Positions 25,787-39,100 of a DNA stretch of 64,000 bases are shown here, in pieces. Source of the DNA: Protula sp. h YS-2021 (Eukaryota; Annelida; Polychaeta; Sabellida; Serpulidae). The stretch's first letter is position 1; each line of letters begins with the position of its first letter. The notes below the pieces were generated by a model. The model saw only the letters and a list, made by a program, of their open reading frames with translations. It was not told the origin of the DNA and ran no database searches. The stretch is from contig OX457034.1 of NCBI GenBank assembly GCA_949752745.1, positions 31,911,544-31,975,543 on the forward strand. Direction: 5' to 3'. Made by a program: the position numbers and the translations under genes.

Positions 25787-26609
25787 AAATAGTGAAAGTG
25801 GTTAATTTGGTGGATAGGTTAAATTTTGAAAGTGGAATATCTTTAAAAGTATTGGTGATAGAGAGACGGGGATTTGACGAGGTGATATGGCGAATATGAA
25901 TTATGTATGATCCAGTAGTGTTTTTAGGCCATTCTGAGCCCTTTAAATTGCACTTTTACAAAGGCAAAGTTTTCTACAGGCGAGTGTTAAATGAATGGTT
26001 TTAAGAACAGCGAGATAGTTTTTTTATAAATAGATTTGTCTATTTCTTAGTGATTGGATGAATGATCAGATCAGTCCTGGAAAAAACTTCACAATAACTA
26101 TGTAACTGTTTGATATATTTTTTTAAAGTAAACCTTTGTAACCATATACATCCTTCATGTTACCAGTTACCAATACAAATATATGTAATGTAAGAAGCTA
26201 CTAAATTTCAACTTACAATTTAGATGTTTTCAGCATTTTATTTACAGTAGACTTTGTAAACCTAAATAATTAAAATGTACTTCTATTTCCAGCCGAGTGT
26301 GAGATGTGAGAAATAATTCTGGGGTTACGGTATATACCGCCAACAACTGGAAAAATAAAAATAAATCAAGGGGTAATGTCATTGAATGTGTGATTTGTTT
26401 TAAGAACTACAAAAAGATGTATGTATTCCATAGGTAAAAATTGTAATTTATTTCTGCATACAAACAATATGTATTTGCACCAATTATCAACTCTAAAGAA
26501 ATCAGGTATTACACATATACCACCGACAAAAATGAAAATCCTGTGACTTTCTCAGTGAATTTGTGATATGGTTCAAGAGTTAGAAAGGAATGTATGTATA
26601 CCTTTAGTA

Positions 26610-29600
26610 AAATTTGAACTTTATTTCTGGATACAAGCAATCGGTAGCTGCAACAAGTATCAACAGAAACAAATCACCAGAAAACATTGATGTAAAAATT
26701 CAAAGGTCCAGTACATAATACGACATATCCTCGTCTCGGACATTTGTCGTTGTCATGTATCTGCGCCGTATGTCGAATTATGCTGACACAGTTGACGCCC
26801 CACTCTAGCGCTATTACTCTTATATTTATGACTTCCTTAAAATCTAAGCGGTTATTGTTGCAAGATCAAAGATTTCAATTTAGTTCGTTCGTTGCATAGA
26901 CTGCACATCCTAGCTTTTATTTTAGTGTTAATGCATGTTTAACTGGCCAGTCGTTAACTGGTCAACCGTCAATGATGGATAATGGATTTACAGACATGTC
27001 TTGTTATATTTTCCATGTTGATCAAACCAACACAGGTTAAACAAGACCCAAACAGTCTGAGAAATCTGATAGATTCACAGCAGGTTATATACAAATAGTG
27101 AAAATGGTTAATTTGGTGGATACGTTAAATAATTGAAAGTGGAATATCTTTAAAAGTATTGGTGATAGAGAGACGGGGATTTGACGAGGTGATATGGCGA
27201 ATATGAATTATGTATGATCCAGTAGTGTTTTTAGGCCATTCTGAGCCCTTTAAATTGCACTTTTACAAAGGCAAAGTTTTCTACAGGCGAGTGTTAAATG
27301 AATGGTTTTAAGAACAGCGAGATAGTTTTTTTATAAATAGATTTGTCTATTTCTTAGTGATTGGATGAATGATCAGATCAGTCCTGGAAAAAACTTCACA
27401 ATAACTATGTAACTGTTTGATATATTTTTTTAAAGTAAACCTTTGTAACCATATACATCCTTCATGTTACCAGTTACCAATACAAATATATGTAATGTAA
27501 GAAGCTACTAAATTTCAACTTACAATTTAGATGTTTTCAGCATTTTATTTACAGTAGACTTTGTAAACCTAAATAATTAAAATGTACTTCTATTTCCAGC
27601 CGAGTGTGAGATGTGAGAAATAATTCTGGGGTTACGGTATATACCGCCAACAACTGGAAAAATAAAAATAAATCAAGGGGTAATGTCATTGAATGTGTGA
27701 TTTGTTTTAAGAACTACAAAAAGATGTATGTATTCCATAGGTAAAAATTGTAATTTATTTCTGCATACAAACAATATGTATTTGCACCAATTATCAACTC
27801 TAAAGAAATCAGGTATTACACATATACCACCGACAAAAATGAAAATCCTGTGACTTTCTCAGTGAATTTGTGATATGGTTCAAGAGTTAGAAAGGAATGT
27901 ATGTATACCTTTAGTAAAATTTGAACTTTATTTCTGGATACAAGCAATCGGTAGCTGCAACAAGTATCAACAGAAACAAATCACCAGAAAACATTGATGT
28001 AAAAATTCAAAGGTCCAGTACATAATACGACATATCCTCGTCTCGGACATTTGTCGTTGTCATGTATCTGCGCCGTATGTCGAATTATGCTGACACAGTT
28101 GACGCCCCACTCTAGCGCTATTACTCTTATATTTATGACTTCCTTAAAATCTAAGCGGTTATTGTTGCAAGATCAAAGATTTCAATTTAGTTCGTTCGTT
28201 GCATAGACTGCACATCCTAGCTTTTATTTTAGTGTTAATGCATGTTTAACTGGCCAGTCGTTAACTGGTCAACCGTCAATGATGGATAATGGATTTACAG
28301 ACATGTCTTGTTATATTTTCCATGTTGATCAAACCAACACAGGTTAAACAAGACCCAAACAGTCTGAGAAATCTGATAGATTCACAGCAGGTTATATACA
28401 AATAGTGAAAATGGTTAATTTGGTGGATACGTTAAATAATTGAAAGTGGAATATCTTTAAAAGTATTGGTGATAGAGAGACGGGGATTTGACGAGGTGAT
28501 ATGGCGAATATGAATTATGTATGATCCAGTAGTGTTTTTAGGCCATTCTGAGCCCTTTAAATTGCACTTTTACAAAGGCAAAGTTTTCTACAGGCGAGTG
28601 TTAAATGAATGGTTTTAAGAACAGCGAGATAGTTTTTTTATAAATAGATTTGTCTATTTCTTAGTGATTGGATGAATGATCAGATCAGTCCTGGAAAAAA
28701 CTTCACAATAACTATGTAACTGTTTGATATATTTTTTTAAAGTAAACCTTTGTAACCATATACATCCTTCATGTTACCAGTTACCAATACAAATATATGT
28801 AATGTAAGAAGCTACTAAATTTCAACTTACAATTTAGATGTTTTCAGCATTTTATTTACAGTAGACTTTGTAAACCTAAATAATTAAAATGTACTTCTAT
28901 TTCCAGCCGAGTGTGAGATGTGAGAAATAATTCTGGGGTTACGGTATATACCGCCAACAACTGGAAAAATAAAAATAAATCAAGGGGTAATGTCATTGAA
29001 TGTGTGATTTGTTTTAAGAACTACAAAAAGATGTATGTATTCCATAGGTAAAAATTGTAATTTATTTCTGCATACAAACAATATGTATTTGCACCAATTA
29101 TCAACTCTAAAGAAATCAGGTATTACACATATACCACCGACAAAAATGAAAATCCTGTGACTTTCTCAGTGAATTTGTGATATGGTTCAAGAGTTAGAAA
29201 GGAATGTATGTATACCTTTAGTAAAATTTGAACTTTATTTCTGGATACAAGCAATCGGTAGCTGCAACAAGTATCAACAGAAACAAATCACCAGAAAACA
29301 TTGATGTAAAAATTCAAAGGTCCAGTACATAATACGACATATCCTCGTCTCGGACATTTGTCGTTGTCATGTATCTGCGCCGTATGTCGAATTATGCTGA
29401 CACAGTTGACGCCCCACTCTAGCGCTATTACTCTTATATTTATGACTTCCTTAAAATCTAAGCGGTTATTGTTGCAAGATCAAAGATTTCAATTTAGTTC
29501 GTTCGTTGCATAGACTGCACATCCTAGCTTTTATTTTAGTGTTAATGCATGTTTAACTGGCCAGTCGTTAACTGGTCAACCGTCAATGATGGATAATGGA

Positions 29601-32600
29601 TTTACAGACATGTCTTGTTATATTTTCCATGTTGATCAAACCAACACAGGTTAAACAAGACCCAAACAGTCTGAGAAATCTGATAGATTCACAGCAGGTT
29701 ATATACAAATAGTGAAAATGGTTAATTTGGTGGATACGTTAAATAATTGAAAGTGGAATATCTTTAAAAGTATTGGTGATAGAGAGACGGGGATTTGACG
29801 AGGTGATATGGCGAATATGAATTATGTATGATCCAGTAGTGTTTTTAGGCCATTCTGAGCCCTTTAAATTGCACTTTTACAAAGGCAAAGTTTTCTACAG
29901 GCGAGTGTTAAATGAATGGTTTTAAGAACAGCGAGATAGTTTTTTTATAAATAGATTTGTCTATTTCTTAGTGATTGGATGAATGATCAGATCAGTCCTG
30001 GAAAAAACTTCACAATAACTATGTAACTGTTTGATATATTTTTTTAAAGTAAACCTTTGTAACCATATACATCCTTCATGTTACCAGTTACCAATACAAA
30101 TATATGTAATGTAAGAAGCTACTAAATTTCAACTTACAATTTAGATGTTTTCAGCATTTTATTTACAGTAGACTTTGTAAACCTAAATAATTAAAATGTA
30201 CTTCTATTTCCAGCCGAGTGTGAGATGTGAGAAATAATTCTGGGGTTACGGTATATACCGCCAACAACTGGAAAAATAAAAATAAATCAAGGGGTAATGT
30301 CATTGAATGTGTGATTTGTTTTAAGAACTACAAAAAGATGTATGTATTCCATAGGTAAAAATTGTAATTTATTTCTGCATACAAACAATATGTATTTGCA
30401 CCAATTATCAACTCTAAAGAAATCAGGTATTACACATATACCACCGACAAAAATGAAAATCCTGTGACTTTCTCAGTGAATTTGTGATATGGTTCAAGAG
30501 TTAGAAAGGAATGTATGTATACCTTTAGTAAAATTTGAACTTTATTTCTGGATACAAGCAATCGGTAGCTGCAACAAGTATCAACAGAAACAAATCACCA
30601 GAAAACATTGATGTAAAAATTCAAAGGTCCAGTACATAATACGACATATCCTCGTCTCGGACATTTGTCGTTGTCATGTATCTGCGCCGTATGTCGAATT
30701 ATGCTGACACAGTTGACGCCCCACTCTAGCGCTATTACTCTTATATTTATGACTTCCTTAAAATCTAAGCGGTTATTGTTGCAAGATCAAAGATTTCAAT
30801 TTAGTTCGTTCGTTGCATAGACTGCACATCCTAGCTTTTATTTTAGTGTTAATGCATGTTTAACTGGCCAGTCGTTAACTGGTCAACCGTCAATGATGGA
30901 TAATGGATTTACAGACATGTCTTGTTATATTTTCCATGTTGATCAAACCAACACAGGTTAAACAAGACCCAAACAGTCTGAGAAATCTGATAGATTCACA
31001 GCAGGTTATATACAAATAGTGAAAATGGTTAATTTGGTGGATACGTTAAATAATTGAAAGTGGAATATCTTTAAAAGTATTGGTGATAGAGAGACGGGGA
31101 TTTGACGAGGTGATATGGCGAATATGAATTATGTATGATCCAGTAGTGTTTTTAGGCCATTCTGAGCCCTTTAAATTGCACTTTTACAAAGGCAAAGTTT
31201 TCTACAGGCGAGTGTTAAATGAATGGTTTTAAGAACAGCGAGATAGTTTTTTTATAAATAGATTTGTCTATTTCTTAGTGATTGGATGAATGATCAGATC
31301 AGTCCTGGAAAAAACTTCACAATAACTATGTAACTGTTTGATATATTTTTTTAAAGTAAACCTTTGTAACCATATACATCCTTCATGTTACCAGTTACCA
31401 ATACAAATATATGTAATGTAAGAAGCTACTAAATTTCAACTTACAATTTAGATGTTTTCAGCATTTTATTTACAGTAGACTTTGTAAACCTAAATAATTA
31501 AAATGTACTTCTATTTCCAGCCGAGTGTGAGATGTGAGAAATAATTCTGGGGTTACGGTATATACCGCCAACAACTGGAAAAATAAAAATAAATCAAGGG
31601 GTAATGTCATTGAATGTGTGATTTGTTTTAAGAACTACAAAAAGATGTATGTATTCCATAGGTAAAAATTGTAATTTATTTCTGCATACAAACAATATGT
31701 ATTTGCACCAATTATCAACTCTAAAGAAATCAGGTATTACACATATACCACCGACAAAAATGAAAATCCTGTGACTTTCTCAGTGAATTTGTGATATGGT
31801 TCAAGAGTTAGAAAGGAATGTATGTATACCTTTAGTAAAATTTGAACTTTATTTCTGGATACAAGCAATCGGTAGCTGCAACAAGTATCAACAGAAACAA
31901 ATCACCAGAAAACATTGATGTAAAAATTCAAAGGTCCAGTACATAATACGACATATCCTCGTCTCGGACATTTGTCGTTGTCATGTATCTGCGCCGTATG
32001 TCGAATTATGCTGACACAGTTGACGCCCCACTCTAGCGCTATTACTCTTATATTTATGACTTCCTTAAAATCTAAGCGGTTATTGTTGCAAGATCAAAGA
32101 TTTCAATTTAGTTCGTTCGTTGCATAGACTGCACATCCTAGCTTTTATTTTAGTGTTAATGCATGTTTAACTGGCCAGTCGTTAACTGGTCAACCGTCAA
32201 TGATGGATAATGGATTTACAGACATGTCTTGTTATATTTTCCATGTTGATCAAACCAACACAGGTTAAACAAGACCCAAACAGTCTGAGAAATCTGATAG
32301 ATTCACAGCAGGTTATATACAAATAGTGAAAATGGTTAATTTGGTGGATACGTTAAATAATTGAAAGTGGAATATCTTTAAAAGTATTGGTGATAGAGAG
32401 ACGGGGATTTGACGAGGTGATATGGCGAATATGAATTATGTATGATCCAGTAGTGTTTTTAGGCCATTCTGAGCCCTTTAAATTGCACTTTTACAAAGGC
32501 AAAGTTTTCTACAGGCGAGTGTTAAATGAATGGTTTTAAGAACAGCGAGATAGTTTTTTTATAAATAGATTTGTCTATTTCTTAGTGATTGGATGAATGA

Positions 32601-33144
32601 TCAGATCAGTCCTGGAAAAAACTTCACAATAACTATGTAACTGTTTGATATATTTTTTTAAAGTAAACCTTTGTAACCATATACATCCTTCATGTTACCA
32701 GTTACCAATACAAATATATGTAATGTAAGAAGCTACTAAATTTCAACTTACAATTTAGATGTTTTCAGCATTTTATTTACAGTAGACTTTGTAAACCTAA
32801 ATAATTAAAATGTACTTCTATTTCCAGCCGAGTGTGAGATGTGAGAAATAATTCTGGGGTTACGGTATATACCGCCAACAACTGGAAAAATAAAAATAAA
32901 TCAAGGGGTAATGTCATTGAATGTGTGATTTGTTTTAAGAACTACAAAAAGATGTATGTATTCCATAGGTAAAAATTGTAATTTATTTCTGCATACAAAC
33001 AATATGTATTTGCACCAATTATCAACTCTAAAGAAATCAGGTATTACACATATACCACCGACAAAAATGAAAATCCTGTGACTTTCTCAGTGAATTTGTG
33101 ATATGGTTCAAGAGTTAGAAAGGAATGTATGTATACCTTTAGTA
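26610..33144 (+). repeat. Five-copy nested sub-block marked by TTTT to TAATT near offset 521
   Basis: The five units starting at 26610, 27917, 29224, 30531 and 31838 have TAATT where all others have TTTT. The first instance is at 27130-27134 and the second at 28437-28441. This makes these units 1307 bp long. All five also carry the offset-114 A, so this block is nested inside the 12-copy block and is younger than it. It sits on the side nearest the insert. Confidence 0.9.
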
Positions 33145-36100
33145 AAATTTGAACTTTATTTCTGGATACAAGCAATCGGTAGCTGCAACAAGTATCAACA
33201 GAAACAAATCACCAGAAAACATTGATGTAAAAATTCAAAGGTCCAGTACATAATACGACATATCCTCGTCTCGGACATTTGTCGTTGTCATGTATCTGCG
33301 CCGTATGTCGAATTATGCTGACACAGTTGACGCCCCACTCTAGCGCTATTACTCTTATATTTATGACTTCCTTAAAATCTAAGCGGTTATTGTTGCAAGA
33401 TCAAAGATTTCAATTTAGTTCGTTCGTTGCATAGACTGCACATCCTAGCTTTTATTTTAGTGTTAATGCATGTTTAACTGGCCAGTCGTTAACTGGTCAA
33501 CCGTCAATGATGGATAATGGATTTACAGACATGTCTTGTTATATTTTCCATGTTGATCAAACCAACACAGGTTAAACAAGACCCAAACAGTCTGAGAAAT
33601 CTGATAGATTCACAGCAGGTTATATACAAATAGTGAAAATGGTTAATTTGGTGGATACGTTAAATTTTGAAAGTGGAATATCTTTAAAAGTATTGGTGAT
33701 AGAGAGACGGGGATTTGACGAGGTGATATGGCGAATATGAATTATGTATGATCCAGTAGTGTTTTTAGGCCATTCTGAGCCCTTTAAATTGCACTTTTAC
33801 AAAGGCAAAGTTTTCTACAGGCGAGTGTTAAATGAATGGTTTTAAGAACAGCGAGATAGTTTTTTTATAAATAGATTTGTCTATTTCTTAGTGATTGGAT
33901 GAATGATCAGATCAGTCCTGGAAAAAACTTCACAATAACTATGTAACTGTTTGATATATTTTTTTAAAGTAAACCTTTGTAACCATATACATCCTTCATG
34001 TTACCAGTTACCAATACAAATATATGTAATGTAAGAAGCTACTAAATTTCAACTTACAATTTAGATGTTTTCAGCATTTTATTTACAGTAGACTTTGTAA
34101 ACCTAAATAATTAAAATGTACTTCTATTTCCAGCCGAGTGTGAGATGTGAGAAATAATTCTGGGGTTACGGTATATACCGCCAACAACTGGAAAAATAAA
34201 AATAAATCAAGGGGTAATGTCATTGAATGTGTGATTTGTTTTAAGAACTACAAAAAGATGTATGTATTCCATAGGTAAAAATTGTAATTTATTTCTGCAT
34301 ACAAACAATATGTATTTGCACCAATTATCAACTCTAAAGAAATCAGGTATTACACATATACCACCGACAAAAATGAAAATCCTGTGACTTTCTCAGTGAA
34401 TTTGTGATATGGTTCAAGAGTTAGAAAGGAATGTATGTATACCTTTAGTAAAATTTGAACTTTATTTCTGGATACAAGCAATCGGTAGCTGCAACAAGTA
34501 TCAACAGAAACAAATCACCAGAAAACATTGATGTAAAAATTCAAAGGTCCAGTACATAATACGACATATCCTCGTCTCGGACATTTGTCGTTGTCATGTA
34601 TCTGCGCCGTATGTCGAATTATGCTGACACAGTTGACGCCCCACTCTAGCGCTATTACTCTTATATTTATGACTTCCTTAAAATCTAAGCGGTTATTGTT
34701 GCAAGATCAAAGATTTCAATTTAGTTCGTTCGTTGCATAGACTGCACATCCTAGCTTTTATTTTAGTGTTAATGCATGTTTAACTGGCCAGTCGTTAACT
34801 GGTCAACCGTCAATGATGGATAATGGATTTACAGACATGTCTTGTTATATTTTCCATGTTGATCAAACCAACACAGGTTAAACAAGACCCAAACAGTCTG
34901 AGAAATCTGATAGATTCACAGCAGGTTATATACAAATAGTGAAAATGGTTAATTTGGTGGATACGTTAAATTTTGAAAGTGGAATATCTTTAAAAGTATT
35001 GGTGATAGAGAGACGGGGATTTGACGAGGTGATATGGCGAATATGAATTATGTATGATCCAGTAGTGTTTTTAGGCCATTCTGAGCCCTTTAAATTGCAC
35101 TTTTACAAAGGCAAAGTTTTCTACAGGCGAGTGTTAAATGAATGGTTTTAAGAACAGCGAGATAGTTTTTTTATAAATAGATTTGTCTATTTCTTAGTGA
35201 TTGGATGAATGATCAGATCAGTCCTGGAAAAAACTTCACAATAACTATGTAACTGTTTGATATATTTTTTTAAAGTAAACCTTTGTAACCATATACATCC
35301 TTCATGTTACCAGTTACCAATACAAATATATGTAATGTAAGAAGCTACTAAATTTCAACTTACAATTTAGATGTTTTCAGCATTTTATTTACAGTAGACT
35401 TTGTAAACCTAAATAATTAAAATGTACTTCTATTTCCAGCCGAGTGTGAGATGTGAGAAATAATTCTGGGGTTACGGTATATACCGCCAACAACTGGAAA
35501 AATAAAAATAAATCAAGGGGTAATGTCATTGAATGTGTGATTTGTTTTAAGAACTACAAAAAGATGTATGTATTCCATAGGTAAAAATTGTAATTTATTT
35601 CTGCATACAAACAATATGTATTTGCACCAATTATCAACTCTAAAGAAATCAGGTATTACACATATACCACCGACAAAAATGAAAATCCTGTGACTTTCTC
35701 AGTGAATTTGTGATATGGTTCAAGAGTTAGAAAGGAATGTATGTATACCTTTAGTAAAATTTGAACTTTATTTCTGGATACAAGCAATCGGTAGCTGCAA
35801 CAAGTATCAACAGAAACAAATCACCAGAAAACATTGATGTAAAAATTCAAAGGTCCAGTACATAATACGACATATCCTCGTCTCGGACATTTGTCGTTGT
35901 CATGTATCTGCGCCGTATGTCGAATTATGCTGACACAGTTGACGCCCCACTCTAGCGCTATTACTCTTATATTTATGACTTCCTTAAAATCTAAGCGGTT
36001 ATTGTTGCAAGATCAAAGATTTCAATTTAGTTCGTTCGTTGCATAGACTGCACATCCTAGCTTTTATTTTAGTGTTAATGCATGTTTAACTGGCCAGTCG

Positions 36101-39100
36101 TTAACTGGTCAACCGTCAATGATGGATAATGGATTTACAGACATGTCTTGTTATATTTTCCATGTTGATCAAACCAACACAGGTTAAACAAGACCCAAAC
36201 AGTCTGAGAAATCTGATAGATTCACAGCAGGTTATATACAAATAGTGAAAATGGTTAATTTGGTGGATACGTTAAATTTTGAAAGTGGAATATCTTTAAA
36301 AGTATTGGTGATAGAGAGACGGGGATTTGACGAGGTGATATGGCGAATATGAATTATGTATGATCCAGTAGTGTTTTTAGGCCATTCTGAGCCCTTTAAA
36401 TTGCACTTTTACAAAGGCAAAGTTTTCTACAGGCGAGTGTTAAATGAATGGTTTTAAGAACAGCGAGATAGTTTTTTTATAAATAGATTTGTCTATTTCT
36501 TAGTGATTGGATGAATGATCAGATCAGTCCTGGAAAAAACTTCACAATAACTATGTAACTGTTTGATATATTTTTTTAAAGTAAACCTTTGTAACCATAT
36601 ACATCCTTCATGTTACCAGTTACCAATACAAATATATGTAATGTAAGAAGCTACTAAATTTCAACTTACAATTTAGATGTTTTCAGCATTTTATTTACAG
36701 TAGACTTTGTAAACCTAAATAATTAAAATGTACTTCTATTTCCAGCCGAGTGTGAGATGTGAGAAATAATTCTGGGGTTACGGTATATACCGCCAACAAC
36801 TGGAAAAATAAAAATAAATCAAGGGGTAATGTCATTGAATGTGTGATTTGTTTTAAGAACTACAAAAAGATGTATGTATTCCATAGGTAAAAATTGTAAT
36901 TTATTTCTGCATACAAACAATATGTATTTGCACCAATTATCAACTCTAAAGAAATCAGGTATTACACATATACCACCGACAAAAATGAAAATCCTGTGAC
37001 TTTCTCAGTGAATTTGTGATATGGTTCAAGAGTTAGAAAGGAATGTATGTATACCTTTAGTAAAATTTGAACTTTATTTCTGGATACAAGCAATCGGTAG
37101 CTGCAACAAGTATCAACAGAAACAAATCACCAGAAAACATTGATGTAAAAATTCAAAGGTCCAGTACATAATACGACATATCCTCGTCTCGGACATTTGT
37201 CGTTGTCATGTATCTGCGCCGTATGTCGAATTATGCTGACACAGTTGACGCCCCACTCTAGCGCTATTACTCTTATATTTATGACTTCCTTAAAATCTAA
37301 GCGGTTATTGTTGCAAGATCAAAGATTTCAATTTAGTTCGTTCGTTGCATAGACTGCACATCCTAGCTTTTATTTTAGTGTTAATGCATGTTTAACTGGC
37401 CAGTCGTTAACTGGTCAACCGTCAATGATGGATAATGGATTTACAGACATGTCTTGTTATATTTTCCATGTTGATCAAACCAACACAGGTTAAACAAGAC
37501 CCAAACAGTCTGAGAAATCTGATAGATTCACAGCAGGTTATATACAAATAGTGAAAATGGTTAATTTGGTGGATACGTTAAATTTTGAAAGTGGAATATC
37601 TTTAAAAGTATTGGTGATAGAGAGACGGGGATTTGACGAGGTGATATGGCGAATATGAATTATGTATGATCCAGTAGTGTTTTTAGGCCATTCTGAGCCC
37701 TTTAAATTGCACTTTTACAAAGGCAAAGTTTTCTACAGGCGAGTGTTAAATGAATGGTTTTAAGAACAGCGAGATAGTTTTTTTATAAATAGATTTGTCT
37801 ATTTCTTAGTGATTGGATGAATGATCAGATCAGTCCTGGAAAAAACTTCACAATAACTATGTAACTGTTTGATATATTTTTTTAAAGTAAACCTTTGTAA
37901 CCATATACATCCTTCATGTTACCAGTTACCAATACAAATATATGTAATGTAAGAAGCTACTAAATTTCAACTTACAATTTAGATGTTTTCAGCATTTTAT
38001 TTACAGTAGACTTTGTAAACCTAAATAATTAAAATGTACTTCTATTTCCAGCCGAGTGTGAGATGTGAGAAATAATTCTGGGGTTACGGTATATACCGCC
38101 AACAACTGGAAAAATAAAAATAAATCAAGGGGTAATGTCATTGAATGTGTGATTTGTTTTAAGAACTACAAAAAGATGTATGTATTCCATAGGTAAAAAT
38201 TGTAATTTATTTCTGCATACAAACAATATGTATTTGCACCAATTATCAACTCTAAAGAAATCAGGTATTACACATATACCACCGACAAAAATGAAAATCC
38301 TGTGACTTTCTCAGTGAATTTGTGATATGGTTCAAGAGTTAGAAAGGAATGTATGTATACCTTTAGTAAAATTTGAACTTTATTTCTGGATACAAGCAAT
38401 CGGTAGCTGCAACAAGTATCAACAGAAACAAATCACCAGAAAACATTGATGTAAAAATTCAAAGGTCCAGTACATAATACGACATATCCTCGTCTCGGAC
38501 ATTTGTCGTTGTCATGTATCTGCGCCGTATGTCGAATTATGCTGACACAGTTGACGCCCCACTCTAGCGCTATTACTCTTATATTTATGACTTCCTTAAA
38601 ATCTAAGCGGTTATTGTTGCAAGATCAAAGATTTCAATTTAGTTCGTTCGTTGCATAGACTGCACATCCTAGCTTTTATTTTAGTGTTAATGCATGTTTA
38701 ACTGGCCAGTCGTTAACTGGTCAACCGTCAATGATGGATAATGGATTTACAGACATGTCTTGTTATATTTTCCATGTTGATCAAACCAACACAGGTTAAA
38801 CAAGACCCAAACAGTCTGAGAAATCTGATAGATTCACAGCAGGTTATATACAAATAGTGAAAATGGTTAATTTGGTGGATACGTTAAATTTTGAAAGTGG
38901 AATATCTTTAAAAGTATTGGTGATAGAGAGACGGGGATTTGACGAGGTGATATGGCGAATATGAATTATGTATGATCCAGTAGTGTTTTTAGGCCATTCT
39001 GAGCCCTTTAAATTGCACTTTTACAAAGGCAAAGTTTTCTACAGGCGAGTGTTAAATGAATGGTTTTAAGAACAGCGAGATAGTTTTTTTATAAATAGAT

